64,000 nt of DNA, taken from the NCBI GenBank assembly GCA_030544215.1, contig JARZZO010000005.1:77867524-77931523 (forward strand), in the 5' to 3' direction. The first letter of the stretch is position 1; each line of letters starts with the position of its first letter. The notes below the pieces were generated by a model that saw only the letters and a list, made by a program, of their open reading frames with translations, searched no databases and had not been told where the DNA came from. This stretch comes from Zantedeschia hybrid cultivar (Eukaryota; Streptophyta; Magnoliopsida; Alismatales; Araceae). Positions 34,242-47,200 of this stretch are shown piece after piece. Both the position numbers and the translations under genes were made by a program.

Positions 34242-36747
34242 ATGGCATCAGCTGCGCAGGGGTCCTCTTCGTCCACTCAACCATCGTCTGCTGCAACACC
34301 AATGTCTTCTACAGCTACTTTTTCTCCCGTCTCCAAATCCTATGTTCTTCCTTCTCTTCCCTTTGGCACTTCCTTACCAAATGTCACCCACTTTCTTCCC
34401 GTTAAACTCTCCAGTGACAATTACACAATTTGGAGAGCTCAACTCCTACCACTTCTCAATACCTATAAGTTAACAGGTCTAGTAGATGGCACCTGGACTT
34501 GCCCTCCTTCATGCATACCTGATCCCAACGACCCCTCCCAGAACATTGACAATCCAGATGCTGATATCTGGAAACGATGTGACCAGTTTGTTCTTAGCTG
34601 GCTGATTTCCTCATTGTCTGAGAGTGTCCTCCCTCATATTGTTGGCCTCCCAACATCAGCCGACGTGTGGAAGGCTCTTGCTCGGGTTTTTGGTTCTTCT
34701 TCCCGGGCACGCATACTTCAGTTGAGATTACAACTGCAGACTCTGAAGAAAGGGCCCCTCTCCATCAACGAGTTTATTCAGCGGGCCAAGCATCTTGCAG
34801 ATTGCTTGGCAACAGTGTCCGAGCCCGTCCCCTCTAGCGACCTTTTACTTTACATTCTAGCAGGTCTAGGACCTGAATATGAGTCCTTCGTTACGGCGAT
34901 TACTACACGGGCGGACGAGCTCACCTTTGAGGATATTCATGGCATGTTACTTTCACATGAGATAATGCTGCAACGTCATCATCAATCTATATCTGTTTCT
35001 GATTCTTTCTCCCCCTCGGCCAACGTTGCTAGCTTTGGCCCTCGTCCATTGGCAAATCAGTCTTCTTCCCGCCCACAGCAAGACAATCGTGGTTCAAGAC
35101 GTGGTGACCGTGGGCGTGCTCCGGGAGGCCGTGGCCGTGGCGGCTCCTTCCAAAATGCCGTCACTGACATTTGCCAGCTGTGTACTCGCCCTGGACACAC
35201 TGTGCACACCTGCAGGCGTCGTTTTGACCTATCATACCAAGGGGAACAGAGCTCCAAGTCGGTGCAAGCTTTTCATGCAACTTGTGTTCCTGCTCCATCG
35301 GTTTTCCATGCCCATGCAGTCCCTGCGGCATCAACGTTTGATACTACTTGGTATCCGGACTCGGGGGCGACCAACCACATGACTCCGGATCTGGGACTCT
35401 TGCCAACCCCGAGGGAGTACCATGGCTCGGAACAGGTTCGTGTTGGTAACGGTGCAGGCCTCCCCATACATCATACTGGTCAGACCTCTCTCTCCTCTAA
35501 TCATCATTCTTTTTCTCTTAATCATGTCCTTCATGTTCCATTACTTTCCAAAAATTTAGTTTCAGTCTCTCAATTCACCAGTGATAATTCTGTTTTTCTA
35601 GAATTTCACCCTTCATTCTTTGTTATTAAGGACAATTCAACGGGGAGGGAACTTCTTCGCGGTCCTAATGTTAATGGGCTTTATCAGTTTCCTTCATCTG
35701 GTGGACCAGTTCATGCTCTCCACAACGTTCGTGACTCGGTTCCTGATTGGCACGCCCGCCTTGGTCATCCAGCTCTTCAAGTAGTTCGTCGAGTCTTGTC
35801 TTCTCTAGGTTCTTCTTTAAATAATGACTCTTGTGTTTCTGTTTGCTCATCCTGTCAGAAGGCCAAGAGCCACCAACTCCCATTTGTTCCTTCTACTTTT
35901 CAAGCAACTTTTCCTTTAGAATTAATTGTGTCGGATGTGTGGGGACCCTCACCTCATGTTTCAAACTATGGGAATCGCTACTATGTAACATTTATTGACT
36001 ACTATAGCCGTTTCACATGGCTTTATCCCCTTGCCTCAAAAAGTGATGTCCATGATGCCTTTGTGCACTTCAAAAGACATGCAGAAAATCTCTTCTCAAC
36101 CACTATAAAAATGTTTCAAAGTGATTGGGGTGGTGAGTATAGGCGTCTTAGCAAGCTTCTTTCAGAATGTGGTATTGTTCATAGGGTCTCATGTCCTCAC
36201 ACCCATGAACAAAATGGAACTGCAGAACGTAAACATCGCCATCTTGTTGAAAGTGCCCTTGCGATGCTCGGCCATGCCTCTTTACCTCTGCATTTTTGGG
36301 AAGATGCCGTCACTTGTGCTGCATTCTTGATAAATCGTCTCCCTACCCCTGTCCTCGGAAACATCTCTCCCTATGAAAAGCTCTTTGGTAAACCTCCGAA
36401 CTACACTATTTTACGAACTTTTGGTTGTGCATGTTATCCCTTACTCCGTCCTTACACCACTCATAAGTTTAGTTTTCGCTCTCAACAGTGCATTTTCTTG
36501 GGTTATAGTGCACAACATAAAGGTTATCGATGTCTCTTCCCCGCCACCGGTCGAATTTACATCTCTCGTCACGTGATATTTGACGAGAATCTTTTTCCTT
36601 TTGCTCACCATTCAACTGTTCCACAAAATAAATCTTCCTTGTCAGGTACAACATTGACTATTCCGAGTCAATGTTGTTACAGTCACATCTCTTTCCCCTT
36701 CCTCAAAAGCCTCTATAGATACCCCTTCACCCTTGTCCCCTGCCTCA
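34242..36747 (+). pseudogene. Ty1/copia gag-pol, truncated after integrase (copy 1)
   Basis: One open frame starting at MASAAQGSSSS. In order it has a UBN2-type gag (IWRAQLLPLL, FIQRAKHLADCL), the zinc knuckle CX2CX4HX4C (CQLCTRPGHTVHTC, near 35171), protease DSGA (near 35358), the HHCC pre-integrase region (WHARLGHP...CSSCQKAK) and integrase with DVWG, DWGGEY and the E of NGTAERKH. After SLSG, a fold-back scar (36648-36677) shifts the frame, and the element ends at 36747 before any reverse transcriptase. Copia elements replicate through cytoplasmic particles; this copy cannot make a full polyprotein. The short LTR and motif wording suggest an Ale-like lineage (inference). Confidence 0.88.
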
Positions 36748-36774
36748 ATAGTTCATGATCTTGCAAGAAACAAT
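36748..36774. other. Filler DNA at the tail-to-tail copia junction
   Basis: 27 bases that match neither element at this position. They lie between the truncated end of copy 1 and the truncated RNase H end of copy 2, as expected for end joining. Confidence 0.6.
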
Positions 36775-39700
36775 ATGAGCGAGCTACAGTCTGTTGTTTC
36801 TTTGCACACCATGTCACTAAATTAGTGCCCAAAAATATGCCAAAACCACTTGTAGAGCGACGGTCATCGGGGCATCCGGCCCAATCTGCATCTGAGAAGG
36901 CTTGTAACTCAAGAGAGGATGACCGGAGGAGGAGTCCATGCAACAAGGTGCCCTTGAGATAACGCAAAAGCCGTTTAAGGGCACTCCAATGTGCAGTAGT
37001 TGGAGTAGCAAGAAACTGGCATGCTTTGTTGACCACAAAGGCGATGTCTGGTCGAGTGATTGTGAGATATTGGAGAGAACCCACAAGACTTCTATATTCT
37101 GATGGATCTGAAAGTACTTCTCCGTCAGTGCGAGAAAGCTTGCTACTGGCTGCCATAGGAGTGTTAACTGGCTTGGCTTCGGCCATGTGAGCCTTTTGAA
37201 GAAGATCAAGTAGATATTGCCGCTGTGAAAGGTGGAGTGCCCCAGGAGAACGTGTGACCTGAATGCCCAAGAAGTAGTGGAGATCACCCAAGTCTTTGAG
37301 AGCAAAGGTGCTTGCAAGATCATGGAGGAGGCTTTGAATGGCATGTGGCTGATTTCCTGTTACAATAATGTCATCTACATAGACTAGAAGATAGATGATT
37401 ACTCCATCACGATCAAATAAATACAGTGAGGGATCGCATGCAGAGCCTTGGAAACCCAAAGAGACAAGGTAATCATAGAGCCGAAAAAACCAAGCTCGGG
37501 GTGCTTGTTTGAGGCCATAGAGTGCCTTATGTAGCTTACAAACATGATGAGGGAAAACCTTGTCAACAAATCCCGGCGGTTGCAGCATGTAGATATCTTC
37601 CTCGAGATGACCATGAAGGAAAGCATTTTGAACATCCAATTGTCGGATTTGCCAGTCTCTGGAGAGTGCAATAGAGAGGACCGTCCGAATAGTAGTGGGC
37701 TTCACAACTGGACTAAAAGTCTCATTGTAGTCCAAGCCACGCTGTTGCGTGAAGCCTTTTGCTACAAGGCGGGCCTTATAACGAGCAATCGAGCCATCTG
37801 CATGGCGCTTTAACTTGAATATCCATTTGCAGGTAACAATATTTGCTCGTGGGGGAGCAGGGACAAGTGACCATGTCCCATTCTTATGAAGTGCATTGAA
37901 TTCTTCACACATTGCAGTGCGCCATTCCTGGGACTTGCTTGCATCAGTAAACGAGGAAGGCTCGATAGGAACATATTCATTAAGTAACGCCATAGGAAGA
38001 GGATGACGGGTGGAAGAAGAAGGCGATATGGAGGCTGTGTAGGGGTTTGACGGGGACAAAGAAGTATATCTGGCTCGTTGAAGGATGTCAGATAAAGGGA
38101 GGGTTTTGAGTGGAGGTGTGGACTCTGGGGATAAAGGAAAACTTGTAGAAGGGTCGTCCAAAGAGGCAGCTAATGGAACAGGTGAGGCAGGGGACAAGGG
38201 TGAAGGGGTATCTATAGAGGCTTTTGAGGAAGGGGAAAGAGATGTGACGGTGTTTAGGGGACTCGGAATAGTCAATGTTATACCTGACAAGGAAGATTTA
38301 TTTTGTGGAACAGTTGAATGGTGAGCAAAAGGAAAAAGATTCTCGTCAAATATCACGTGACGAGAGATGTAAATTCGACCGGTGGCGGGGAAGAGACATC
38401 GATAACCTTTATGTTGTGCACTATAACCCAAGAAAATGCACTGTTGAGAGCGAAAACTAAACTTATGAGTGGTGTAAGGACGGAGTAAGGGATAACATGC
38501 ACAACCAAAAGTTCGTAAAATAGTGTAGTTCGGAGGTTTACCAAAGAGCTTTTCATAGGGAGAGATGTTTCCGAGGACAGGGGTAGGGAGACGATTTATC
38601 AAGAATGCAGCACAAGTGACGGCATCTTCCCAAAAATGCAGAGGTAAAGAGGCATGGCTGAGCATCGCAAGGGCACTTTCAACAAGATGGCGATGTTTAC
38701 GTTCTGCAGTTCCATTTTGTTCATGGGTGTGAGGACATGAGACCCTATGAACAATACCACATTCTGAAAGAAGCTTGCTAAGACGCCTATACTCACCACC
38801 CCAATCACTTTGAAACATTTTTATAGTGGTTGAGAAGAGATTTTCTGCATGTCTTTTGAAGTGCACAAAGGCATCATGGACATCACTTTTTGAGGCAAGG
38901 GGATAAAGCCATGTGAAACGGCTATAGTAGTCAATAAATGTTACATAGTAGCGATTCCCATAGTTTGAAACATGAGGTGAGGGTCCCCACACATCCGACA
39001 CAATTAATTCTAAAGGAAAAGTTGCTTGAAAAGTAGAAGGAACAAATGGGAGTTGGTGGCTCTTGGCCTTCTGACAGGATGAGCAAACAGAAACACAAGA
39101 GTCATTATTTAAAGAAGAACCTAGAGAAGACAAGACTCGACGAACTACTTGAAGAGCTGGATGACCAAGGCGGGCGTGCCAATCAGGAACCGAGTCACGA
39201 ACGTTGTGGAGAGCATGAACTGGTCCACCAGATGAAGGAAACTGATAAAGCCCATTAACATTAGGACCGCGAAGAAGTTCCCTCCCCGTTGAATTGTCCT
39301 TAATAACAAAGAATGAAGGGTGAAATTCTAGAAAAACAGAATTATCACTGGTGAATTGAGAGACTGAAACTAAATTTTTGGAAAGTAATGGAACATGAAG
39401 GACATGATTAAGAGAAAAAGAATGATGATTAGAGGAGAGAGAGGTCTGACCAGTATGATGTATGGGGAGGCCTGCACCGTTACCAACACGAACCTATTCC
39501 GAGCCATGGTACTCCCTCGGGGTTGGCAAGAGTCCCAGATCCGGAGTCATGTGGTTGGTCGCCCCCGAGTCCGGATACCAAGTAGTATCAAACGTTGATG
39601 CCGCAGGGACTGCATGGGCATGGAAAACCGATGGAGCAGGAACACAAGTTGCATGAAAAGCTTGCACCGACTTGGAGCTCTGTTCCCCTTGGAATGATAG

Positions 39701-40687
39701 GTCAAAACGACGCCTGCAGGTGTGCACAGTGTGTCCAGGGCGAGTACACAGCTGGCAAATGTCAGTGACGGCATTTTGGAAGGAGCCGCCACGGCCACGG
39801 CCTCCCGGAGCACGCCCACGGCCACCACGTCTTGAACCACGATTGTCTTGCTGTGGGCGGGAAGAAGACTGATTTGCCAATGGACGAGGGCCAAAGCTAG
39901 CAACGTTGGCCGAGGGGGAGAAAGAATCAGAAACAGATATAGATTGATGATGACGTTGCAGCATTATCTCATGTGAAAGTAACATGCCATGAATATCCTC
40001 AAAGGTGAGCTCGTCCGCCCGTGTAGTAATCGCCGTAACGAAGGACTCATATTCAGGTCCTAGACCTGCTAGAATGTAAAGTAAAAGGTCGCTAGAGGGG
40101 ACGGGCTCGGACACTGTTGCCAAGCAATCTGCAAGATGCTTGGCCCGCTGAATAAACTCGTTGATGGAGAGGGGCCCTTTCTTCAGAGTCTGCAGTTGTA
40201 ATCTCAACTGAAGTATGCGTGCCCGGGAAGAAGAACCAAAAACCCGAGCAAGAGCCTTCCACACGTCGGCTGATGTTGGGAGGCCAACAATATGAGGGAG
40301 GACACTCTCAGACAATGAGGAAATCAGCCAGCTAAGAACAAACTGGTCACATCGTTTCCAGATATCAGCATCTGGATTGTCAATGTTCTGGGAGGGGTCG
40401 TTGGGATCAGGTATGCATGAAGGAGGGCAAGTCCAGGTGCCATCTACTAGACCTGTTAACTTATAGGTATTGAGAAGTGGTAGGAGTTGAGCTCTCCAAA
40501 TTGTGTAATTGTCACTGGAGAGTTTAACGGGAAGAAAGTGGGTGACATTTGGTAAGGAAGTGCCAAAGGGAAGAGAAGGAAGAACATAGGATTTGGAGAC
40601 GGGAGAAAAAGTAGCTGTAGAAGACATTGGTGTTGCAGCAGACGATGGTTGAGTGGACGAAGAGGACCCCTGCGCAGCTGATGCCAT
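36775..40687 (-). pseudogene. Ty1/copia gag-pol, truncated in RNase H (copy 2)
   Basis: Read on the minus strand from 40687, the frame stays open except for one CAG-to-TAG change near 39491, right after the protease region. It holds the same gag, zinc knuckle, protease and integrase as copy 1. It then adds reverse transcriptase ([38 protein letters not shown] at about 37370-37381) and most of RNase H ([29 protein letters not shown]), where it stops at 36775. It lacks the last part of RNase H, the polypurine tract and the 3' LTR. Within the shared arm it differs from copy 1 by only a handful of bases, so both are young. Confidence 0.88.
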
Positions 40688-40704
40688 GGGAGGCTCTGAT
40701 ACCA

Positions 40705-40856
40705 TGTTAAAGTCTTAGAGAGAGAAAGGGAGAGAGATAGAGAGAGAAAGATGGTATTCACAAAAAAGACTCTCACTTAATACGTGAGGCTCCAGGATCC
40801 CTTCTATATATAACATCAAGGATATGCATGTACAACATGTACAACAGAATAACAAC
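40705..40856 (-). mobile_element. 5' LTR of copia copy 2
   Basis: Starting from CTTTAACA next to the primer-binding site and reading outward, it carries the CT-rich leader, CTCACGTATTAAGTGAGAG, and a TATA element (TTATATATAG, near 40807-40816). The outer boundary is uncertain: several TGTT starts (near 40823, 40836, 40846 and 40856 in plus coordinates) are possible. No matching target duplication was found with the left side of the pair. Confidence 0.6.
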
Positions 40857-41241
40857 AAGAGAGAAAATAGGAACGTAGTCATCCCACGTCTGCGTATTGG
40901 ATGGAGGCCGTGCGTACTGGACGGGTGAACTGGTTCAACAACATCCGCAATATGCTGTACTTCGTGGAGAGATATTCGGAACGGCTATCACGTTGGAGAG
41001 ATTCCCGGATCTGTTACAGATGGCATCGCCGGGCTCAAAGTACTGGGAGGCAGAGAAGAAGCCTGACAACAAGTTGCGTAGGGTCTTGTAGGGTGGTGGT
41101 TATTTTGGGCAAGCACCGGCGTTTGCAACAGTAGCAGTGGGCTCGGGCACGTCGAGGCGCTTCCTTGGGAGCGTCCTTCCTTCCCATCCCCTCCCCTACC
41201 CTCCCCCTTTTCTGTCGCCGCCGTCGTACAGAGCACTCGTT

Positions 41242-41292
<51 letters not shown>

Positions 41293-42147
41293 AAATATCA
41301 AGTTTTATATTACGTAGAATCTTATTCTTACCAGAAATCGAAAATATATTTTTCTAATATTTACTACAAAATCTGGACATTTACGCAGAAGGATACGGAT
41401 ACCAGTAATAGGTAAAGATAGATAAACATAGAGAGAGAAAATAATGGACTTAAAAGAGCTACATATTTAATTTCCATGCATTGCACGGGCATAGAGCTAG
41501 TGCTACTTGTACTTGAGCTACTTAATTATTGGCATACTCGTTATCTATTATTATAGGTTTTCTTGATGTCAACATCCTATAAATGGTTTAATATACTTTC
41601 AGATAAATTCTTTTAAGAGTCGTAAGAAAAATCAGCCCATATTATCGTGACTTGTTATCTGAGTGGCTATATTGGATGTGTCCAAAATGATCATGAGTGC
41701 AGACACATTCTTTAAGAGGTCAGAGTAGAGATCTTTGAGTGATCATATTAGCTTGACTTGATGTGAACTCATAGTTTGGGGTATCATATGAGAATTAAAG
41801 TTCTAATATTATATTAGTCAGGTGGTAATCTAATGTAACATTCATTACTTTTAAATCTTTCTCATCTAGTTGCACACATCATTTTCTGGTATGAAGGATA
41901 GAATTATATGAGATATTATAGAGGCTATTTTAATGACCAATGTCTTAGTGGGAGATATAGAACGAGTTCAAGATGAGTTTGTACTTGTCGATTCATATTC
42001 GTTGTGGATAAAAGGTCAAGTGGACCTAGAGTCATACTTTGAAGAACATCTCTTCCAGTGGGAAGTGGGAAGAGAAGCAGAAGAGTTGGTGTGTCTGGGA
42101 GAGAAAGACCTCTATAAATATAGAGCTGTATGAGAGGAGAATAGTTA

Positions 42148-42183
<36 letters not shown>

Positions 42184-43314
42184 CGGGAACCACCTTAGGT
42201 CTATAGGCCAAGAGATCTTGTTGTATGGAACAAGTGGTGATTCTGGCAGGGGTGTATCCGGGATTTTAGACTTAGGGGGGCCAAAATAATTTTTTGAATG
42301 AATAATTAATTAATAGGTAGAAATTATTTGATAACTTGATTCTTTCATCAAAAATATTGTTTTATTTTCATGGACATGTTATTTATTAGTAAATGTTAAG
42401 AAGAATTTGTATCGATTTAAACAAAACAAAGGCAAAATTTATTGAGATATATTGTTTTCAAGGTGTATATTATTTATTGGTAAATTATAGTTTACCATAT
42501 TGAATTTGTAAAGACCGTACGTACGAAATATAAAGTAAAGGCATTTATCCTTAAAGAAAATCATCTAAACTATTGAATTATATAATTTTTTAAAAAAAAT
42601 CATAATTTAATTATATTTTTCATTTTAACATATTTCTCTTAAACAAATTATAGTTTACCAAATATCTTTTAGAATCTTCATTAGTTCAAAAACCGTGAAT
42701 TTCTTAATGTGGTTGGAAACCATGGAGGTGCTCAATAGTTTAGACATAATGAGAGGTAATGTTTAGTAACTTACAGAAATAATCTTAAAACTATAAAGAA
42801 ACTAAGATAATGCTTTCACGTAAGTGTACTATAGGGTGGAAGTCAGGGACTTGTAGTTGGCATTGACGTATGGTTTGTTCTTGCCGTCTCCTTTGGCGTT
42901 AGAAGTGGAAGCGTTGAGTTTAATTCAAATTCTTTCATTTTGTTTATTTAATAGAATTACCATTGAATCATCTTTAACGGAGGCATAGGCCTTCGATCCC
43001 CCTTAAAATATGTAATTAAGTTTTTACCTCAAAGCATAAGCCTTACGTAAATGGCTTGCGGCGTATACTTAATTAACAAAAGGCATAAACCTCAAGCAAA
43101 CAGCTTGAGGCACATGCTTCAAAGTGTTTTTCTAATGGTCATTTTCTACGCCTTAGTGCCTCAAGGCGTTGCCTTTTTAACCAACATATTTCTTCACTAA
43201 ACTACAGATTTTCTCATTAGATGGGTTGGGTCAAATTGGTTAAAAAGAGCCGAATCATATTCTGAAACTAGAAAATTGTCTCTAAGCGGGAGAAAGAAGC
43301 AGCTAAAAGGTACG
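40857..43314. other. Intergenic DNA with LTR-like remnants
   Basis: 40895-41230 is GC-richer, with overlapping short frames that I cannot assign. A (CT)n run lies at 41245-41291 and another at 42151-42181. The stretch 41890-42260 has an LTR-like layout: a short frame (41933-42133), CTATAAATATAGAG near 42112, then a CT leader. It may be a decayed copia LTR. GGGGTGTATCCGGGATTT near 42250 is a common transposon-end wording. No gene is supported. Confidence 0.4.
41245..41291. repeat. (CT)n microsatellite
   Basis: About 23 CT units. Similar runs lie at 42151-42181. Confidence 0.95.
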
Positions 43315-43595
43315 AAGGGCGTGTTTGACAAGACTTCAATTAGAAAACTACTTTTGACTTCCACTTATCACATAGAATGAGTTGAGAGAGAGAAATTATA
43401 ATTAATTTTGATTTGTTACAAAAATCAACTCTTTTATAACAACCTCACTTTTTTTCTAATCTTAGAAACTCCCCCTTTGTACCTTTTGATTGAAAACTAA
43501 AATACGAGTAAAATACTACATAAATGACTTCCACAAAAAATAATTGCATGAAAGTGCAAAAGTATTTTCAAATGGAAGCTACACCAAACACGGAG
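43315..43595. mobile_element. hAT-type MITE (281 bp)
   Basis: The ends AAGGGCGTGTTTG and, inverted, CTCCGTGTTTGG extend into longer imperfect arms (TTCAATTAGAAAACTACTT against TTCCATTTGAAAATACTT). Flanking 8-mers aaggtacg and aaggtagt match at 6 of 8. Non-coding, AT-rich interior. It lies about 600 bp beyond the 3' end of the first PDK gene. Confidence 0.65.
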
Positions 43596-43599
43596 AAGG

Positions 43600-44221
43600 T
43601 AGTCCCAGGCTAACACCTTGACAGTATGTATTCGCATGCATTCCATATAATCATGATGGGGAAATTGGAATTAAGATCTCGCAGGGTTGAAGGAATTCCC
43701 CAGCCAGCTTTTTGCTCTTGGTGCTAACTTCTCACAAATGAGAATTGTAGATTTATTTCCTCATGATTCGCCTCAGTCCATACACTCGTACACTTGCAAT
43801 TTGCATATAAGACAGTTGGTACATGAGAAAGGAGGACTTCTGGGATGCAGGGAAAATGCAACTTTAAAGGAAAAAAAATTGTACTAGAGGAATTCCTTGC
43901 TCTGCAGCAGCCAAAACCTCTGTCCAACCTTTACCAGTCTTGTAATGGAGCAGCCTGGTTGTGAAACTAAAGGTGGATAACCTTTAGGCAGTGGGTGAGA
44001 GCAATTAACTCCTTTTTCCCAGAGCCTAAATGAAAACTGCAGTAACAACCACCAGAAAAATTCTGAAGATACAAAAAAGATAAACAGAGCAAGATTTGTG
44101 TAAAGGAACTGTGTTTGACTCAACCGAATATACATGAATTGACAGCCAATCCCTTGAGTGGGAAACAAGAACGCTGTCCCTAGATCTAAACTAGACAGTT
44201 GAATAATGATAGATGATTGAA
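43600..44221 (-). other. 3' UTR and flank of the first PDK gene
   Basis: This segment is similar to 59240-59734 downstream of the second PDK gene (GATGGAGCAGCCTRRTTGTGAAACTAA, TTTCCCA.AGCCTAAATGAAAA), showing that the duplication included the 3' flank. Small frames here are not genes. Confidence 0.55.
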
Positions 44222-47200
44222 TCATGATAGTGGTTCCTTTGAATCTCCCAATCGAGACAAATGAAGATATGCATCAGTTCCTGCCAAAGCAAAGCCGAAA
44301 GTCAGAAGCTGGAGCACAGACTTCACAATCAAGAATGATACATGCTGCGAGAAGAGAACTACATAGTTGTGCACAACCATCCATAATACAGGGGAGTGAA
44401 TGGGCCAAAAAACCATGGATGAAGACAATAGATGAACTCCAATGATTTGAATAGTGCATCAAGAAAACAATGGATCAACAAATAGAGGATGTTCATGGAT
44501 TATTATTATTTTAAAGACTAACAAGGACTTCTTTTTTCAACAGCACAAGGGTAAACCCCCCGTGCCCTGCCCAGGTGATGGGCTCTTGCCTGTCTCAAAT
44601 AAACAACACATTAGTCAAAATGATAAAAGAAAAATGAGAACGAGAAATCAAGAAAACATGCAAGTTTAGCAATGACTGGGATAAAGGATTCAAATATGAG
44701 ACTGAAAACACCAGAGCAACAATATGCTGCAAGACGAGATTCACAAACATTTTCTTACAGTTGCAAAACAAGCAGCTGGCAAGTAGAAAAAAATCACTGG
44801 AGTGCGTAAGATTTATTATGACTCGAGTGATTCATATTAATACGTTCAACAACCTTGTCCAGCTGCTTCACTGTGTGGATAACAATTTTGACTACATGGA
44901 AACTAGAACAATTTTTGTGAATCATTGCTACCTCCAAACCTTTTACATATTCCTCTGATTATGAAACCTTATGTCTGTTGTTCTCTCTTATCCACCTCAA
45001 CTACTTCATATTAATCTCAGTAGTTTTCCATCCTTCACAAAGGAAATCCATCATGCATTCCTCTTTGAAGAGAGATTTTTCCCAATGTTTCATTGTTGGA
45101 AATGAAGTTTGAAATCTCTACAATGATAGGATATAGAGTTCAGACTCAAAACATGGAAAAAACGTCTGGGATAAGAGTTCAAAACAGTCTATTTAGCTCA
45201 GTCCACATTTAACAATGATGAATAGAAGTTTCTACAGAAGACATGGATAATAAATAGACTGATCTCAGTGTCACGAACATCATTTTATATCTATTGATAC
45301 CTGCTATGACAGTCAAGCAATATAATGGACTCATTAAAATTTAAAACATGAAATGAAGAATAGCTGGGAGCAAATATTAAGCCAAGAGTCACGCACCATA
45401 GCCTTCCATGGAGATAATTTGCAGATCACCTCCAAAATAGCGTGCATAGAGACGGCTTATGGGAAGGCCATATCCATATCCAGCCATAGTCACGCCATCA
45501 TTTCCTCTATCGCTATATTCATCTAGTGGATTTTTTGCTGTACTATAAAGGTATGTAAAAATTTTTGGAAGGCCGCTTCTAGGTATACCACCGCCTTCAT
45601 CTGAAATCTGCATTTGAATAAACATATAAACCAGCTATCAGCATAACTTCAGAAATAATAACACCATGACTTCACGAACCTCACAAAAAAAGCAAGAAAA
45701 AAATGCCCAGCAAAAGAAGAAACTTTCTATTAAAAGCATCTATATTGTCCAAGAAAGGTGGCCCAAAATAAACTGATAAAGTTTTGGGTGATTTAGTATA
45801 TGGTATATAAATACATTCAGGAGATCTAAAGAAAGGTAAGAAAGGAAGCAGCCCATAGCAAGAAGTAGCCCATAAACCCTAAATAAAAGTTGTTTTTTGC
45901 CTGGTTTTGGTACTGTGGAGGACAAATCATTAATTAGACAACTCTGAATTTGACATAACTTGATAAGCGTAGTTTTAGACGACAATTTCCTGGAGTATTG
46001 ACTCTAAAATCACTATAAGACAATATGAATCTTTCAAGGCTACCAGTGTGCCGATATGCTTATTCATGAAAGATAGAATCTAGAAAGCTAAATTTCAGTA
46101 ACAATACATTTGTCTGCGAATAAGCATGGAATACACAAATTATGCCTTTTACAACCGTCTTTCTGTTCTCAAAAGGCCATTAAGAAGTAGCCAGCCTTTT
46201 GATGCAAGCCGTGACTAAAGAACTCCTATGTTCAGTGCTTAATGGTTGGAACTGTCTAACGTCAAAGGGTACACAAACTCACAGGAAAGCAAGACCTGTC
46301 ATTGTTCAGAGCCAGACACAGTATGCTTGGAACAAGTATAAGATATAACAATGTACAAATGTTCACCTTTATTGTAACATCCTCAATGCCATCAGCAACT
46401 ATGATCCTAATTGGAGGGGCTTCCTTATCAAAATTCATGTATTGTTCCTGAACTGCACGCAAGGAGTTCTTGACTAGCTCAAACATCATAAGATGTAAAT
46501 GTGAAGGTACATACCTGCCACAGAAATCCTTGGACATTAATTTGAGGTTCAAAAACAATCTTGATCAAATGAAAATAGAATGGTATTTTAAAATAACAAT
46601 CCTGTGAATAATTTGTGAAAGAGAACCTTACGGGAAAGTGAAATCAGGATCTCCGTAGATGTTAACATCAGGAACATCTCCGTATTCTCGCATACAGACA
46701 GCACGTGCATCCTCACCAGCAGCCTGTGCAATACTCATGGGTGACATCTTGGTGTTTATTTGACCAACACAGCCGGGTTGTGGGTTTGGATCATGCAAAG
46801 CAACCTGCTGTCCTGAATATTTCCAAGAAAAAAAAAGGAAGAGAAGGTTCTTAATAAAATTTTGATGAGTTAACAAGTCAGGAATTCCTAACTCAAGATT
46901 TAGACTCGATCAAATGCAGAGAGTGCAAGGATGCGGTAACTGACCGATAAGCATGCGAATCCCAATTCTGGACAGGTAAAAGCGATCAAGGAATTTATGA
47001 ATTTCCTCAAGATCGCAGCATTCAACCTTGCATTTCAGATCCTTCTTAAGCTGCTGAACACCCAAGGCCATTTCAGGCACCACATTGTTATGTTTAAGTT
47101 TGATCATCTTGATCATTTGGGTGAAGGCCAACTCAGCACTGCTGTCCTTAATCTCTGGGAAGGACCGGAGATCCCGGAAGGAATCCAAATACCAGTCCCG

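Larger units (their letters stand above)
34122..40807. repeat. 2.6-kb near-identical inverted repeat made of two copia copies
   Basis: Arms 34122-36747 (plus) and 38183-40807 (minus) are inverse complements apart from a few substitutions and the 11/12-bp scar. The loop 36748-38182 is the RT/RNase H part of copy 2. The LTR ends face outward and the truncated ends meet in the middle. Confidence 0.93.

Noticed and set aside
35671..35883. Minus-strand frame repeated at 39046-39258
   Set aside because: Opposite-strand shadow of copia integrase, appearing twice because the element is inverted.
41137..41415. 92-aa frame with a Ser-Leu run
   Set aside because: Produced by the (CT)n microsatellite and a C-rich stretch.
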